Positions 39,122-48,480 of a stretch of 64,000 nt of DNA are shown in pieces. Origin of the DNA: Photorhabdus australis DSM 17609 (GTDB taxonomy: Bacteria > Pseudomonadota > Gammaproteobacteria > Enterobacterales > Enterobacteriaceae); the NCBI RefSeq assembly GCF_000711895.1, contig NZ_JONO01000012.1, positions 44,242-108,241 on the forward strand, written 5' to 3'. The translations under genes and the position numbers were made by a program. The notes beneath the pieces are model-generated. The model had not been told where the DNA came from. It searched no databases and saw nothing but the letters and a program-made list of their open reading frames with translations. Numbering within the stretch: position 1 is the stretch's first letter; the number at the start of each line of letters is the position of its first letter.

Positions 39122-39354
39122 CGGACTTACCTCAATCAATAGGGTTATACGAAGCAAACGGCTCCTATAATAACATCTAACACTTTTGAGGGCAGCAGCT
39201 TAAACAGGGGGATATACTGAAATAATATGGTAATTCAGTTTGCATGACGTGACGGGTACAGCAAAGTTAATATTATCTGCCTGGTAATGTCGTCAGTAGC
39301 CTGATCAATCAGTAAAATATGTCACTACCCTTTTATTTAATCAGGAGAGAATAA

Positions 39355-40551
39355 ATGTCAGCATCATTTTACCAGCAAATTAATGAACACTTAGAACAAG
39401 CTCATTCTGAAGGGCTATTCAAAAATGAACGTATCATCACATCTGCACAGAATGCTGACATTGCTGTCGCTGATGGTAGCCACGTTATTAACTTCTGTGC
39501 AAATAACTACTTAGGCTTGGCTAATCACCCTGATCTCATTGCTGCTGCTAAAGCGGGAATGGATAGCCACGGTTTTGGCATGGCATCTGTTCGCTTTATT
39601 TGCGGAACTCAGGATACTCATAAAGAGCTGGAGCAAAAACTGGCAGAATTCTTGGGCATGGAAGATGCTATTCTTTATTCTTCTTGTTTTGATGCTAACG
39701 GCGGTTTATTTGAAACGCTATTTGGGCCGGAAGATGCCATTATCTCTGATGCGTTGAACCACGCTTCTATTATTGATGGTGTCCGTTTATGCAAAGCGAA
39801 GCGTTATCGCTATGCTAATAATGACATGCAAGAGCTGAGAGCACAGCTGGAGAAAGCAAAAGCGGATAATGCCCGCCATATTGTGATTGCAACAGATGGC
39901 GTGTTTTCGATGGATGGTGTAATTGCTGACTTGAAATCTATTTGTGATCTGGCTGATGAATTTGGTGCAATGGTCATGGTGGATGATTCTCATGCTGTTG
40001 GTTTTGTTGGTGCACATGGTCGCGGTACTCACGAGTATTGTGACGTAATGGATCGTATTGACATCATTACTGGCACATTAGGTAAAGCGTTGGGTGGTGC
40101 TTCCGGTGGCTATACTGCAGCCCGTAAAGAAGTTGTTGAATGGTTGCGCCAGCGTTCACGCCCATATCTGTTCTCTAACTCACTGGCGCCAGCAATTGTC
40201 GCGGCATCTATTAAAGTACTGGATATGCTAAAAGAGGGTGATGCGTTACGTGATCGTCTGTGGAAGAACGCAAATCTGTTCCGTGAAAAAATGACAGCGG
40301 CAGGTTTCACTTTGGCAGGTGCTGACCACGCGATTATCCCTGTCATGTTAGGTGATGCAAAATTGGCGCAGGAATTTGCCGCAGAATTACTGAAAGAAGG
40401 CATTTATGTTACAGGTTTCTTCTATCCGGTAGTCCCTAAAAATCAGGCCCGTATCCGCACTCAAATGTCAGCGGCACATACGGAAGAGCAAATTGAACGT
40501 GCAGTTGCAGCGTTCACGCGAATTGGTAAGCAATTAAAAGTAATTGCGTAA
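39355..40551 (+). CDS. kbl: 2-amino-3-ketobutyrate CoA ligase (glycine C-acetyltransferase)
   Basis: A 398-aa PLP enzyme, the same length as E. coli Kbl. It cleaves 2-amino-3-oxobutanoate with CoA to glycine and acetyl-CoA, the second step of threonine degradation. The PLP lysine is in [49 protein letters not shown] and [19 protein letters not shown] are conserved. AGGAGAG precedes the ATG. tdh follows after 9 bp, forming the kbl-tdh operon. Confidence 0.98.
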   Translation: MSASFYQQINEHLEQAHSEGLFKNERIITSAQNADIAVADGSHVINFCANNYLGLANHPDLIAAAKAGMDSHGFGMASVRFICGTQDTHKELEQKLAEFLGMEDAILYSSCFDANGGLFETLFGPEDAIISDALNHASIIDGVRLCKAKRYRYANNDMQELRAQLEKAKADNARHIVIATDGVFSMDGVIADLKSICDLADEFGAMVMVDDSHAVGFVGAHGRGTHEYCDVMDRIDIITGTLGKALGGASGGYTAARKEVVEWLRQRSRPYLFSNSLAPAIVAASIKVLDMLKEGDALRDRLWKNANLFREKMTAAGFTLAGADHAIIPVMLGDAKLAQEFAAELLKEGIYVTGFFYPVVPKNQARIRTQMSAAHTEEQIERAVAAFTRIGKQLKVIA

Positions 40552-40560
40552 GGTATCTCT

Positions 40561-41586
40561 ATGAAAGCATTGTCAAAGTTAAAGGCAGAAGAAGGTATCT
40601 GGATGACCGATGTGCCCGCGCCAGAGCTGGGGCATAATGATGTGATGATAAGAATCCGTAAAACTGCGATTTGTGGTACGGATGTACACATCTATAACTG
40701 GGATGACTGGTCGCAAAAAACAATTCCTGTACCAATGGTTGTCGGTCATGAATATGTTGGTGAAGTTGTTGCAATTGGTCAGGAAGTGAAAGGTTTTAAA
40801 ATTGGTGATCGTGTATCTGGTGAAGGGCACATCACTTGTGGTCATTGCCGTAACTGTCGTGGTGGTCGAACTCACCTATGCCGTAATACGGTTGGTGTAG
40901 GGGTAAATCGTCCAGGCTGTTTTGCCCAATATCTGGTTATTCCTGCATTTAATGCATTCAAAATCCCGGATAACATCTCTGATGAATTAGCTTCTATTTT
41001 TGACCCATTTGGCAATGCTGTTCATACCGCGCTTTCGTTTGATCTGGTGGGCGAAGATGTGTTGGTTTCCGGTGCAGGGCCAATTGGTATTATGGCGGCG
41101 GCAGTGTGTAAGCATGTTGGGGCGCGACATGTTGTTATTACAGACGTTAACGAATATCGCCTTGAATTGGCACGTAAAATGGGTGTTACTCGTGCGGTGA
41201 ATGTTAGTAAAGAAAATCTGACAGATGTCATGGCAGAGTTGGGTATGACCGAAGGTTTTGATGTTGGTTTGGAAATGTCTGGTGCGCCCGCAGCATTTCG
41301 TACCTTATTGAATACCATGAATCACGGTGGTCGAGTCGCCCTGTTGGGTATTCCACCATCAGATATGGCAATTGACTGGAATCAGGTGATTTTCAAAGGC
41401 TTGTTTATTAAAGGCATTTATGGCCGTGAAATGTTTGAAACCTGGTACAAAATGGCAGCATTGATTCAATCTGGCTTGGATCTGACGCCCATTATCACTC
41501 ACCGATTCTCTATTGATGACTTCCAAAAAGGCTTTGACACTATGCGTTCAGGCCAATCTGGTAAAGTTATTCTGAACTGGGATTAA
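40561..41586 (+). CDS. tdh: L-threonine 3-dehydrogenase
   Basis: A 341-aa zinc-dependent medium-chain dehydrogenase, exactly the E. coli length. It oxidises L-threonine to 2-amino-3-oxobutanoate with NAD+, feeding Kbl. Seen are the catalytic zinc site [13 protein letters not shown] with GHEYVGEV, the structural zinc cysteines in [15 protein letters not shown], and the NAD-binding [12 protein letters not shown]. It ends 23 bp before an intrinsic terminator. Confidence 0.98.
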   Translation: MKALSKLKAEEGIWMTDVPAPELGHNDVMIRIRKTAICGTDVHIYNWDDWSQKTIPVPMVVGHEYVGEVVAIGQEVKGFKIGDRVSGEGHITCGHCRNCRGGRTHLCRNTVGVGVNRPGCFAQYLVIPAFNAFKIPDNISDELASIFDPFGNAVHTALSFDLVGEDVLVSGAGPIGIMAAAVCKHVGARHVVITDVNEYRLELARKMGVTRAVNVSKENLTDVMAELGMTEGFDVGLEMSGAPAAFRTLLNTMNHGGRVALLGIPPSDMAIDWNQVIFKGLFIKGIYGREMFETWYKMAALIQSGLDLTPIITHRFSIDDFQKGFDTMRSGQSGKVILNWD

Positions 41587-41609
41587 TCAGTAAGTTACCG
41601 CTAAGATTG

Positions 41610-41643
41610 ACAGGCGCCTTCAGTTCTTGAGCGCCTGTTTTTT
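41610..41643 (+). terminator. kbl-tdh terminator
   Basis: ACAGGCGC-N13-GCGCCTGT followed by six T, 23 bp past the tdh stop codon and 14 bp before the convergent yibQ stop codon. Confidence 0.88.
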
Positions 41644-41656
41644 ATTAAGTGAGTTT

Positions 41657-42565
41657 CTATTTTGCTTTATCCTGAGATTTATCTTCGGTCAATTTCTGAA
41701 TATATTGGTTCACCGTATTCACAATATGGTTATCAACCAGAGTATCGCCAATGATTGCCAGATAGTCTTTGCTGGTAACGGTATCTGATGCCTCTTTTAT
41801 TTCACACTGCTTGCCCCATTTATGCTGATTACCACCAGCAGGTGTGCCACTTAACAACATGCTTGGGCTGACTAGTTCAATATCAGCGGGAAGTGTTGGC
41901 AGCATTTTTTGTAATGCACGAATGGTTGTTGGGTGAGGATGGCCGATAGCAATAGCGGAGCCATTCTTACGGGCAATGGAAATTGCCCGATTTAACTGGT
42001 AGCGGGTTTCCGCCTCTGATTGTACATCGTCTAGAAAAACATTACGGCGGATAACACGGACAGGCGTACCTTTTGCCGCCTTTGTAGCTTGTGTGTTCCC
42101 AATTGTAACACTATCGAGAAAATAGAGGTGAGAGCGGGACAGTGAATGCATAACTTTCTGCATTCCCGGCAAGCTTGAAGTCATGGCGCTGCCCATATGG
42201 TTATTCATTCCTACAGCATAGGGGACCTTCTGTATTGCGCGCTGGATGATACGGTCAATTTCTTCACTGCTCATTGTTGGCTGGAGTGTATCTGGCTCTA
42301 ACAATTGTTTACTGAGCGGTGCCATTGGCAGATGAATTAAAACTTCTCGTCTTTGTTTATATGCTTTTTCTGCCATTTCCCTGCCATATGGGGAATCTGG
42401 CAGAATGGCGATAGAAATCGCAACAGGCATCTGCAATATTTTGCTTTCATTATGAGGACGGTAGCCAAAGTCATCAATAACAATGGCCAGACGAGAGGCA
42501 TTGGCTTGTAGACTGAAAAACAGCAGAGCAATAGCAGCGAATTTTGTGAACCAGAGTTGTCTCAC
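41657..42565 (-). CDS. yibQ: YibQ, divergent polysaccharide deacetylase family periplasmic protein
   Basis: A 302-aa protein from the GTG at 42565, chosen because GGGAG lies 9 nt upstream and the result (VRQLWFTKFAAIALLFFSLQ, then ANA) is a clean signal peptide aligned with E. coli YibQ. An ATG 7 codons further up also keeps the frame, inside the envC end. The family core follows: RLAIVIDDFGYRPHNE, LIHLPMAPLSKQLLE, VGMNNHMGSAMTS, LYFLDSVTIGNTQA and AIAIGHPHPTTIRAL. The reaction is not established. It is the second gene of the envC-yibQ pair. Confidence 0.95.
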   Translation of the reverse strand: MRQLWFTKFAAIALLFFSLQANASRLAIVIDDFGYRPHNESKILQMPVAISIAILPDSPYGREMAEKAYKQRREVLIHLPMAPLSKQLLEPDTLQPTMSSEEIDRIIQRAIQKVPYAVGMNNHMGSAMTSSLPGMQKVMHSLSRSHLYFLDSVTIGNTQATKAAKGTPVRVIRRNVFLDDVQSEAETRYQLNRAISIARKNGSAIAIGHPHPTTIRALQKMLPTLPADIELVSPSMLLSGTPAGGNQHKWGKQCEIKEASDTVTSKDYLAIIGDTLVDNHIVNTVNQYIQKLTEDKSQDKAK

Positions 42566-42570
42566 CTGAA

Positions 42571-43878
42571 TTATCTCCCAAGCCATGGTTGTGGGTTTAC
42601 GGCTCTCCCCTGACGGCGGATTTCGAAATAAAGCGCGGGTTGATTTTGGCCGCCACTGTTACCAACCAGTGCGATGGGTTGCCCAGCACGAACTTGTTGA
42701 CCAACGCTGACCAAGGCACTTTGATTATAGCCATAGAGACTCATATCGCCTTTACCGTGCTCTATAACGACAACTAGTCCGTAGCCTTGCAGCCAGTCAG
42801 CTAGTAGTACCCGTCCATCGGATATCGCTTTGACTTCAGTACCTTCTGTGGCAGAAATCACCATACCTTTCCAGCGTAATTCACCTTGCAGAGCTTCTCC
42901 AAACCCATGTATCACTCGACCGTGGACAGGCCAGATTGCCTGACCAGCGGGACGTCCAAGGCCCCCGGTACGTGCCATTAATGCGCGTTCATCTTCAGTG
43001 GGTTTATAGCTAGAACCTTTCTGTTGTGCTTGTTTTTGTTTCGCTGCAATTTGAGCACGGACGCGAGCGGCTTCTCTGGCTTCCCGTTCAGCACGTGCTT
43101 TCGCTTCTCGCTCTGCTTTAGCAATTTTATCTCTCAGACGGGTTTCATTTTGTTTTAACTCAGTAAGGTATTGCTGGTCTTTCTTCAGGGAAGACTCCAG
43201 CTCCGTCAGGGTTTTTTGTCGGGCGTTGCGGGCAACTTCCATCTGCTGCTTTTGTTGCTGTTGTTCGGCCAGAATTTGTTTGTGCTCTTCTTGTTTTTGC
43301 TGTTCAAGTTTTTTCTGTTCAGTTAAATCAACGGTGGTTTGTTCAAGCTTAACAATAGTGTCCTGGCGGGCTTGATTAAGATAACTATAGTAAGCGAGGA
43401 TGCGCTCACCACGTTTGCCTTCCTCACCTTTGAACATCAGTTCAAGCCCTTGATGTTGTCCCTGACGAAATGCAGCATCTAACTGGCGTGCTAGCATATC
43501 TTGTTGCACTTTTTGCTGTTTTCTCAGTTTCTTGATATTGGCATTGAGAGCAGTAATTTCTTTATCTAGCTTACTGAGGTGAGTTTGGGTGCTGTGTAGA
43601 GAGAGTCCCACTTTAGAGATTGTATTTTCCTGATCTTTCAGTTGATTTAACAATGTGCTGCGTTGTTGTTGCTGTTGTTGCACACTCTTCTCTTTTTCTG
43701 CGATGTTTTGCTGAAGTTCTTTAAGCTGGTTTTTATTGTCGGTAATCTGGTTGGCAAAGGCATTAAAGCTGAAAACAGCAGACAAGAAAGCACAGAATAA
43801 TAAGACATGGATTTTATTCCGCCATAGGTTCTGATTGAGCCGATAATTACGGCTATATATTTCTTTATTGTCAGCCAT
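42571..43878 (-). CDS. envC: EnvC, murein hydrolase activator
   Basis: A 435-aa periplasmic protein that activates the amidases AmiA and AmiB at the division septum and is itself recruited by FtsEX. After a signal anchor (VLLFCAFLSAVFSFNAFA) comes a long coiled coil rich in Gln, Glu and Lys (about residues 45-290). The C-terminal LytM/M23 domain has GRVIHGFGEALQGELRWKGM, ADWLQGYGLVVVIEHGKGDM and LYFEIRRQGRAVNPQPWLGR. The metal-binding residues of active M23 peptidases are degenerate, as in E. coli EnvC. The upstream neighbour gpmI of E. coli is missing. Confidence 0.97.
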   Translation of the reverse strand: MADNKEIYSRNYRLNQNLWRNKIHVLLFCAFLSAVFSFNAFANQITDNKNQLKELQQNIAEKEKSVQQQQQQRSTLLNQLKDQENTISKVGLSLHSTQTHLSKLDKEITALNANIKKLRKQQKVQQDMLARQLDAAFRQGQHQGLELMFKGEEGKRGERILAYYSYLNQARQDTIVKLEQTTVDLTEQKKLEQQKQEEHKQILAEQQQQKQQMEVARNARQKTLTELESSLKKDQQYLTELKQNETRLRDKIAKAEREAKARAEREAREAARVRAQIAAKQKQAQQKGSSYKPTEDERALMARTGGLGRPAGQAIWPVHGRVIHGFGEALQGELRWKGMVISATEGTEVKAISDGRVLLADWLQGYGLVVVIEHGKGDMSLYGYNQSALVSVGQQVRAGQPIALVGNSGGQNQPALYFEIRRQGRAVNPQPWLGR

Positions 43879-44241
43879 TTCTATAGATATGCCTTGTTGC
43901 GATATACGCCATATTATTCCATGATGAACAATTACTTACCATATGCTGTGCTGGTTTTTTACACTTCCTGATAATTCTGCCTTAACATTGAAATTGGATA
44001 ATAATAAACATATTAGCTACTTTAGCCTACTTATTGTCGAAATTCCTGTATGTATTCAGTGTGGCAGAGAATATTCTGGGTATGAACTTAAAGCCTGCCA
44101 TTTTCAGGATATTTTTATTTTTCTCGAAACTCTCCGCAAAATTTCATTGAGCTTGCGCTATTTGGCTGTAATTGACGCAGCACAAAGGTATACTCTGGAA
44201 CCTTAGATATTTGTTATTAACCAACGGGAGTTTTTGTCCCC
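43879..44241. other. Divergent intergenic region envC/yibN; gpmI absent
   Basis: 363 bp with no recognised gene. In E. coli the phosphoglycerate mutase gene gpmI lies between envC and yibN. An 87-codon frame at 43943-44206 shows no phosphoglycerate mutase feature and no good ribosome-binding site, so it is not called. Confidence 0.6.
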
Positions 44242-44679
44242 ATGCTGCAAGAAATCATGCAATTTATTAACCAGCATATGCTTATCAGCCTCATTTGGAT
44301 TGCGTTGCTGGTTGCCGTTATTGTGACTACGGCGAGAGGTTTCTTCTCGAAAGCCAAAGAGATAACCCGTGCACAAGCTATTAATTTGATCAATAAAGAA
44401 GAAGCTATCGTTGTGGATTTGCGTTCCCGTGAAGATTTCCGCAAAGGGCATATCATTGGTTCAATAAATCTGACGCCATCTGAAATTAAAGACAACAATC
44501 TGGCTGAGTTGGAAAAACATAAAGGGCAGCCTGTAATTGTTGTTTCAGCTAATGGTACTGAATCTCGTACTCCAGCAGAAAGTCTTATTCGTGCTGGCTT
44601 TGAGCATGTATGTTCTTTGAAAGAGGGATTGGCTGGTTGGACAGGTGAAAACTTGCCATTGGCGCGTGGTAAAAAGTAA
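44242..44679 (+). CDS. yibN: YibN, membrane-anchored rhodanese-like protein
   Basis: A 145-aa protein with one N-terminal membrane helix ([20 protein letters not shown]) and a cytoplasmic rhodanese domain ([40 protein letters not shown]). At the place aligned with the active-site Cys of E. coli YibN (GMQCQ) this protein has Ser108 (GTESR). Its only other cysteine is in HVCSL, outside the loop. Sulfur transfer by the usual thiol is therefore unlikely; a structural role near SecB or the translocon is possible. grxC, which follows yibN in E. coli, is missing; secB comes 72 bp later. Confidence 0.93.
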   Translation: MLQEIMQFINQHMLISLIWIALLVAVIVTTARGFFSKAKEITRAQAINLINKEEAIVVDLRSREDFRKGHIIGSINLTPSEIKDNNLAELEKHKGQPVIVVSANGTESRTPAESLIRAGFEHVCSLKEGLAGWTGENLPLARGKK

Positions 44680-44751
44680 TTATTTGGGTGTGGGTGGTTG
44701 CACTCACATAGAAAATTTAATAAGGACATCTAAAGAAAGGTAGCAATTATT

Positions 44752-45228
44752 ATGTCAGACCAAAACAACACAGAAATGACTTTCCAGATCCAACGTATCT
44801 ATACCAAAGATATCTCTTTTGAAGCACCAAACGCGCCACAGGTGTTTCAGCAGGAATGGCAGCCGGAAGTAAAACTGGACTTGGATACGACTTCCAGTGA
44901 ATTGGTTCAGGGAGTTTATGAAGTTGTTCTGCGAGTCACTGTGACGGCAACTCTGGGTGAAGAGACAGCATTCTTATGTGAAATACAGCAAGGTGGCATT
45001 TTCTCTATCGAAGGTATCGAAGGAACCCAGCTGGCTCATTGTCTGGGTGCATATTGTCCAAATATCCTGTTCCCATATGCCCGTGAATGCATCACCAGCC
45101 TGGTGAGTCGTGGTACTTTCCCACAACTGAATTTGGCTCCGGTAAACTTTGATGCTTTGTTCATGAATTACCTGCAACAGCAGGCAGAACAATCTCAGGA
45201 TGGTGAGCAGGCTCAACAGGAAGCCTAA
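44752..45228 (+). CDS. secB: Protein-export chaperone SecB
   Basis: A 158-aa tetrameric chaperone that keeps preproteins unfolded and passes them to SecA. Conserved stretches are [30 protein letters not shown] and [14 protein letters not shown], the SecA-binding region with [19 protein letters not shown], and [25 protein letters not shown] precedes the ATG. Its stop overlaps the gpsA start (TAATG), so the two are coupled. Confidence 0.98.
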   Translation: MSDQNNTEMTFQIQRIYTKDISFEAPNAPQVFQQEWQPEVKLDLDTTSSELVQGVYEVVLRVTVTATLGEETAFLCEIQQGGIFSIEGIEGTQLAHCLGAYCPNILFPYARECITSLVSRGTFPQLNLAPVNFDALFMNYLQQQAEQSQDGEQAQQEA

Positions 45229-46250
45229 TGAATAACACTGCTTCTATGACAGTTATCGGTGCCGGTTCATACGGCACCGCATTAGCCATTACGTTAGCTC
45301 GTAATGGTCATGATGTTGTGCTCTGGGGGCATAATCCAGCGCATATTCAAGCTTTGCAGCAGGCACGTTGCAATCAGGAATTTCTGCCGGATGTGACTTT
45401 TCCTGATAGTTTATTGCTTGAAGCAAACCTGACAAAAGCACTGGCGGCAAGCCGTAACATTCTTGTTGTCGTTCCTAGCCATGTGTTTGGTGAAGTGTTA
45501 AAGCAGGTAAAACCCCATTTGCGGCCTGATTCTCGTATTGTCTGGGCAAGTAAAGGCTTAGAAGCTGATACTGGCCGATTATTGCAGGATGTGGCTCGTG
45601 AGATATTAGGTAATAAAATACCGTTGGCGGTGCTTTCGGGTCCAACATTTGCCAAAGAACTTGCGGCGGGTTTACCTACTGCGATTGCTATCTCTGCGAC
45701 TGAACCTGCTTTTGGTGATGAACTTCAACAATTACTCCATTGTGGCAAAAGCTTCCGTGTTTATAAAAACCTCGATTTTATTGGTGTTCAGCTTGGTGGT
45801 GCGGTAAAAAACGTCATTGCTATTGGCGCCGGAATATCTGACGGTATGGGGTTTGGTGCTAATGCTCGTACTGCATTGATTACCCGTGGATTAGCAGAAA
45901 TGAGTCGCCTTGGTATAGCGCTTGGCGCGGATCCTTCCACCTTTATGGGCATGGCGGGATTGGGTGATTTGGTTTTAACTTGTACTGATAACCAATCACG
46001 TAACCGTCGTTTTGGCATGATGTTGGGGCAAGGAGTGAATGTTGAAGAGGCCCAGAGCCAGATTGGTCAGGTTGTTGAAGGTTATCGCAATACTAAAGAA
46101 GTGCGTGAGTTAGCTAATCGCGCGGGAGTAGAAATGCCGATCGCAGAGCAAATCTATCAGATACTGTATTGCAATAAAAATGTGATAGAAGCTGCTCAAG
46201 CATTGTTAGGAAGAGCCAGAAAGGATGAGAGCGATGATATACGCTCTTAA
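45228..46250 (+). CDS. gpsA: Glycerol-3-phosphate dehydrogenase [NAD(P)+]
   Basis: A 340-aa enzyme that reduces dihydroxyacetone phosphate to sn-glycerol 3-phosphate for phospholipid synthesis. The nucleotide-binding [18 protein letters not shown] lies at the N-terminus. [38 protein letters not shown] with the catalytic Lys, and [20 protein letters not shown] follow. It sits between secB and cysE as in E. coli. Confidence 0.98.
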   Translation: MNNTASMTVIGAGSYGTALAITLARNGHDVVLWGHNPAHIQALQQARCNQEFLPDVTFPDSLLLEANLTKALAASRNILVVVPSHVFGEVLKQVKPHLRPDSRIVWASKGLEADTGRLLQDVAREILGNKIPLAVLSGPTFAKELAAGLPTAIAISATEPAFGDELQQLLHCGKSFRVYKNLDFIGVQLGGAVKNVIAIGAGISDGMGFGANARTALITRGLAEMSRLGIALGADPSTFMGMAGLGDLVLTCTDNQSRNRRFGMMLGQGVNVEEAQSQIGQVVEGYRNTKEVRELANRAGVEMPIAEQIYQILYCNKNVIEAAQALLGRARKDESDDIRS

Positions 46251-46300
46251 ATCATAATAAAAAATCTAATGAAATAGGTTCTATTGTGAGAGTGAAGATT

Positions 46301-47122
46301 ATGTCACTAGAAGAATTGGACGAAGTTTGGAAGAGCATAAAAACAGAGGCGAGAGCACTGGCTGAATGTGAACCGATGTTGGCCAGTTTTTTTCATGCGA
46401 CGTTACTCAAGCATGAAAATCTTGGTAGTGCCTTAAGTTATATGCTGGCCAATAAACTGGCTACACCGATTATGCCGGCTATTGCTGTCAGAGAAATTGT
46501 AGAAGAAGCCTATGGTTCAGATAAGCAGATGATTGTCTCTGCTGCTCGTGACATCATAGCGGTACGTTTACGTGATCCTGCGGTAGATAAATACTCGACG
46601 CCTCTGCTTTATCTTAAGGGGTTTCATGCTTTGCAAGCCTATCGTATTGCTCATTGGATATGGGGGGAGGGGCGCAAAGCATTAGCGATTTACCTGCAAA
46701 ACCAGATTTCAATGTCTTTTGGCGTTGATATTCACCCAGCGGCAAAGATTGGCTGTGGCATCATGCTTGACCATGCTACTGGTATTGTGATTGGTGAAAC
46801 AGCTGTAGTGGAGAATGATGTTTCTATCCTGCAATCTGTAACCCTTGGAGGTACAGGTAAATCAGGTGGTGATCGTCACCCTAAGGTCAGGGAAGGGGTG
46901 ATGATTGGTGCCGGTTCAAAAATACTTGGCAATATCGAAATTGGTCGTGGGGCAAAAATTGGCGCTGGTTCGGTTGTCCTTCGTTCTGTTCCGCCACACA
47001 CAACAGTTGCCGGGGTACCTGCCCGTATTGTCGGTAAACCTGAAAGCGAAAAGCCATCATTGGATATGAACCAGCATTTTAATGGTATCAATAATGGCTT
47101 TGAGTATGGTGATGGGATTTGA
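46301..47122 (+). CDS. cysE: Serine O-acetyltransferase CysE
   Basis: A 273-aa enzyme from the ATG at 46301 (MSLEELDEVWKSIKTEARAL), exactly the E. coli length; a GTG five codons upstream also keeps the frame. It acetylates serine with acetyl-CoA, the first step to cysteine. The N-terminal helical domain is followed by a left-handed beta helix with DIHPAAKIGCGIMLDHATGI, GGTGKSGGDRHPKV and PARIVGKP. The C-terminal tail ends in Ile (GDGI), the residue through which CysE binds cysteine synthase CysK. A hairpin terminator follows. Confidence 0.98.
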   Translation: MSLEELDEVWKSIKTEARALAECEPMLASFFHATLLKHENLGSALSYMLANKLATPIMPAIAVREIVEEAYGSDKQMIVSAARDIIAVRLRDPAVDKYSTPLLYLKGFHALQAYRIAHWIWGEGRKALAIYLQNQISMSFGVDIHPAAKIGCGIMLDHATGIVIGETAVVENDVSILQSVTLGGTGKSGGDRHPKVREGVMIGAGSKILGNIEIGRGAKIGAGSVVLRSVPPHTTVAGVPARIVGKPESEKPSLDMNQHFNGINNGFEYGDGI

Positions 47123-47176
47123 TTTTTTGAATCACTGCGTTGAGAAATATACTGTTTATAAAGCTGAATACTCAAA

Positions 47177-47214
47177 AATGCCGTGGTCTTTTAATTGATT
47201 AAATGCACGGCATT
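47177..47214. terminator. Bidirectional hairpin between cysE and trmL
   Basis: AATGCCGTG with CACGGCATT, separated by a 20-base AT-rich loop, lies between the convergent cysE and trmL stop codons. Confidence 0.6.
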
Positions 47215-47232
47215 AACTTTAGTCAATGACAA

Positions 47233-47721
47233 TTACTCTTTCAATAAAGCACCTGAATACCCCAATTGCCGCCAGGCTTCAAAAACCACAACAGCAACTG
47301 AATTAGAAAGATTCATACTTCGGCTGTCTGCCAGCATTGGAATACGGATCTTTTGTTGTGGTGGCATATTGTCCAGAACGTAAGGTGGTAGCCCTCTGGT
47401 TTCCGGCCCAAACAGCAAATAATCCCCATTTTGATAACTTACCGCACTGTGTGCTGGTGTTCCTTTTGTTGTGAGTGCAAACAGGCGAGCAGAAGATTCA
47501 GCTGTTAACCCTTCGCTCTCCAAAAAGGAGTGATAATCATGATGTTGCTTGATATTGGCAAACTCATGATAATCCAGCCCGGCTCGGCGTAGCCTTTTAT
47601 CATCCCAGGTAAAACCCAGAGGCTGAATCAGATGCAACTGAAAGCCGGTGTTAGCACAAAGACGAATAATATTACCGGTATTAGGTGGGATTTCAGGTTC
47701 AAATAAAACGATGTTTAGCAT
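47233..47721 (-). CDS. trmL: tRNA (cytidine/uridine-2'-O-)-methyltransferase TrmL
   Basis: A 162-aa SPOUT-class enzyme from the ATG at 47721 ([20 protein letters not shown]). It 2'-O-methylates the wobble nucleotide of tRNA-Leu isoacceptors. The family motifs [29 protein letters not shown] and the knot segment [20 protein letters not shown] are complete. The frame is open eight codons further upstream, but the chosen start fits the family. It is the usual neighbour of cysE in enterobacteria. Confidence 0.97.
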   Translation of the reverse strand: MLNIVLFEPEIPPNTGNIIRLCANTGFQLHLIQPLGFTWDDKRLRRAGLDYHEFANIKQHHDYHSFLESEGLTAESSARLFALTTKGTPAHSAVSYQNGDYLLFGPETRGLPPYVLDNMPPQQKIRIPMLADSRSMNLSNSVAVVVFEAWRQLGYSGALLKE

Positions 47722-47844
47722 ATGCCCCCCAGAAACAAGGGGCACAGATTAGCAGAAATTGAGTAGGGATGCAGAGGGGATTTCATCTCTGGTTTATCTG
47801 TTGGAACATCTTTCAGAAATTACTCATCACTTGGACACATTCAT

Positions 47845-47876
47845 TTGCTTGTGGCTACAATATGGCTATTATGTAG
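47845..47876 (+). promoter_or_regulatory. Promoter and imperfect palindrome before the dinJ-like antitoxin
   Basis: TTGCTT and TATTAT are separated by 16 bp. An imperfect palindrome, CTACAATATGGCTATTATGTAG (47855-47876, outer arms CTACA and TGTAG), covers the -10 box, as expected for autorepression by the antitoxin. The ribosome-binding site GGAGG follows at 47890. Confidence 0.5.
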
Positions 47877-47899
47877 ACAAACATTGATGGAGGTTTCTT

Positions 47900-48157
47900 A
47901 TGGCTGATACCGTTGTACGTGCCCGTGTTAATCCTAAATCCAAAGCGGCGGCGATGGCTAATGCGAAAGCGATGGGGCTGAATCTTTCCACTATAATTCG
48001 TATGGTGGTTAATCGTCTGGCTGTTGAGCCAGAATTGCCTGCTAAGTTGTTGCAGCTTAATCAGGAGACATTACAGGCTATTCGAGATCTGGAAAATGGC
48101 GTAGGTGTTCACCGAGTTGATACGATAGATGAACTAAAGCGTGATCTTGGATGGTAA
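47900..48157 (+). CDS. RelB/DinJ-family antitoxin
   Basis: An 85-aa antitoxin with a ribbon-helix-helix N-terminus: VVRARVNPKSKAAAMANAKA and GLNLSTIIRMVVNRLAVEPE. The C-terminal toxin-binding tail ends VDTIDELKRDLGW. A strong GGAGG ribosome-binding site precedes the ATG. It is intact and starts a two-gene module whose toxin gene, 3 bp downstream, is frameshifted. It may serve as an orphan regulator or neutralise a related YafQ/RelE toxin encoded elsewhere. Confidence 0.92.
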   Translation: MADTVVRARVNPKSKAAAMANAKAMGLNLSTIIRMVVNRLAVEPELPAKLLQLNQETLQAIRDLENGVGVHRVDTIDELKRDLGW

Positions 48158-48160
48158 ATA

Positions 48161-48434
48161 ATGCTAAAGATTGTTTACCAGAGTCGTTTTAAAAAAGATG
48201 CAAAACGTTATGCTAATAATAAAAAAGCTCAATCTGTTATCTTGAAAGCTATTGAGCTTTTACACACTGGTGAGCTTTTACTAGAGCGTTACCGTGAACA
48301 TTTCATTAGCAGGCCAATATATTGGCTACCTTGAATGTCACGGAGCGCCAGATATTTTGCTGATTTATCAGCGTACAAAGACTGAATTAAAACATATTGG
48401 GTGGGTAGTCACTCAGATTTATTCTGAATCTTAA
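48161..48434 (+). pseudogene. YafQ/RelE-family toxin, frameshifted
   Basis: It starts MLKIVYQSRFKKDAKRYANN and reads to LLERYREH. After that the frame shifts: as written it ends at ISRPIYWLP (stop at about 48332-48334). A one-base change of frame restores GQYIGYLECHGAPDILLIYQ and KHIGWVVTQIYSES to a stop at 48434. A typical relative would read HPL where the shift occurs (about 48299-48304), which suggests a single-base insertion. The intact protein would be about 90 aa, a ribosome-dependent mRNA endonuclease. The C-terminal catalytic strands are lost in the first frame, so activity is unlikely unless ribosomes shift frame. Confidence 0.85.
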
Positions 48435-48480
48435 TCCTTATTAACTTATTAAGGAACCAGACAGTATAGAGATATACATC

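Noticed and set aside
43943..44206. 87-codon frame between envC and yibN
   Set aside because: No family features, no good ribosome-binding site, and composition typical of AT-rich intergenic DNA; not a remnant of gpmI as far as I can see.
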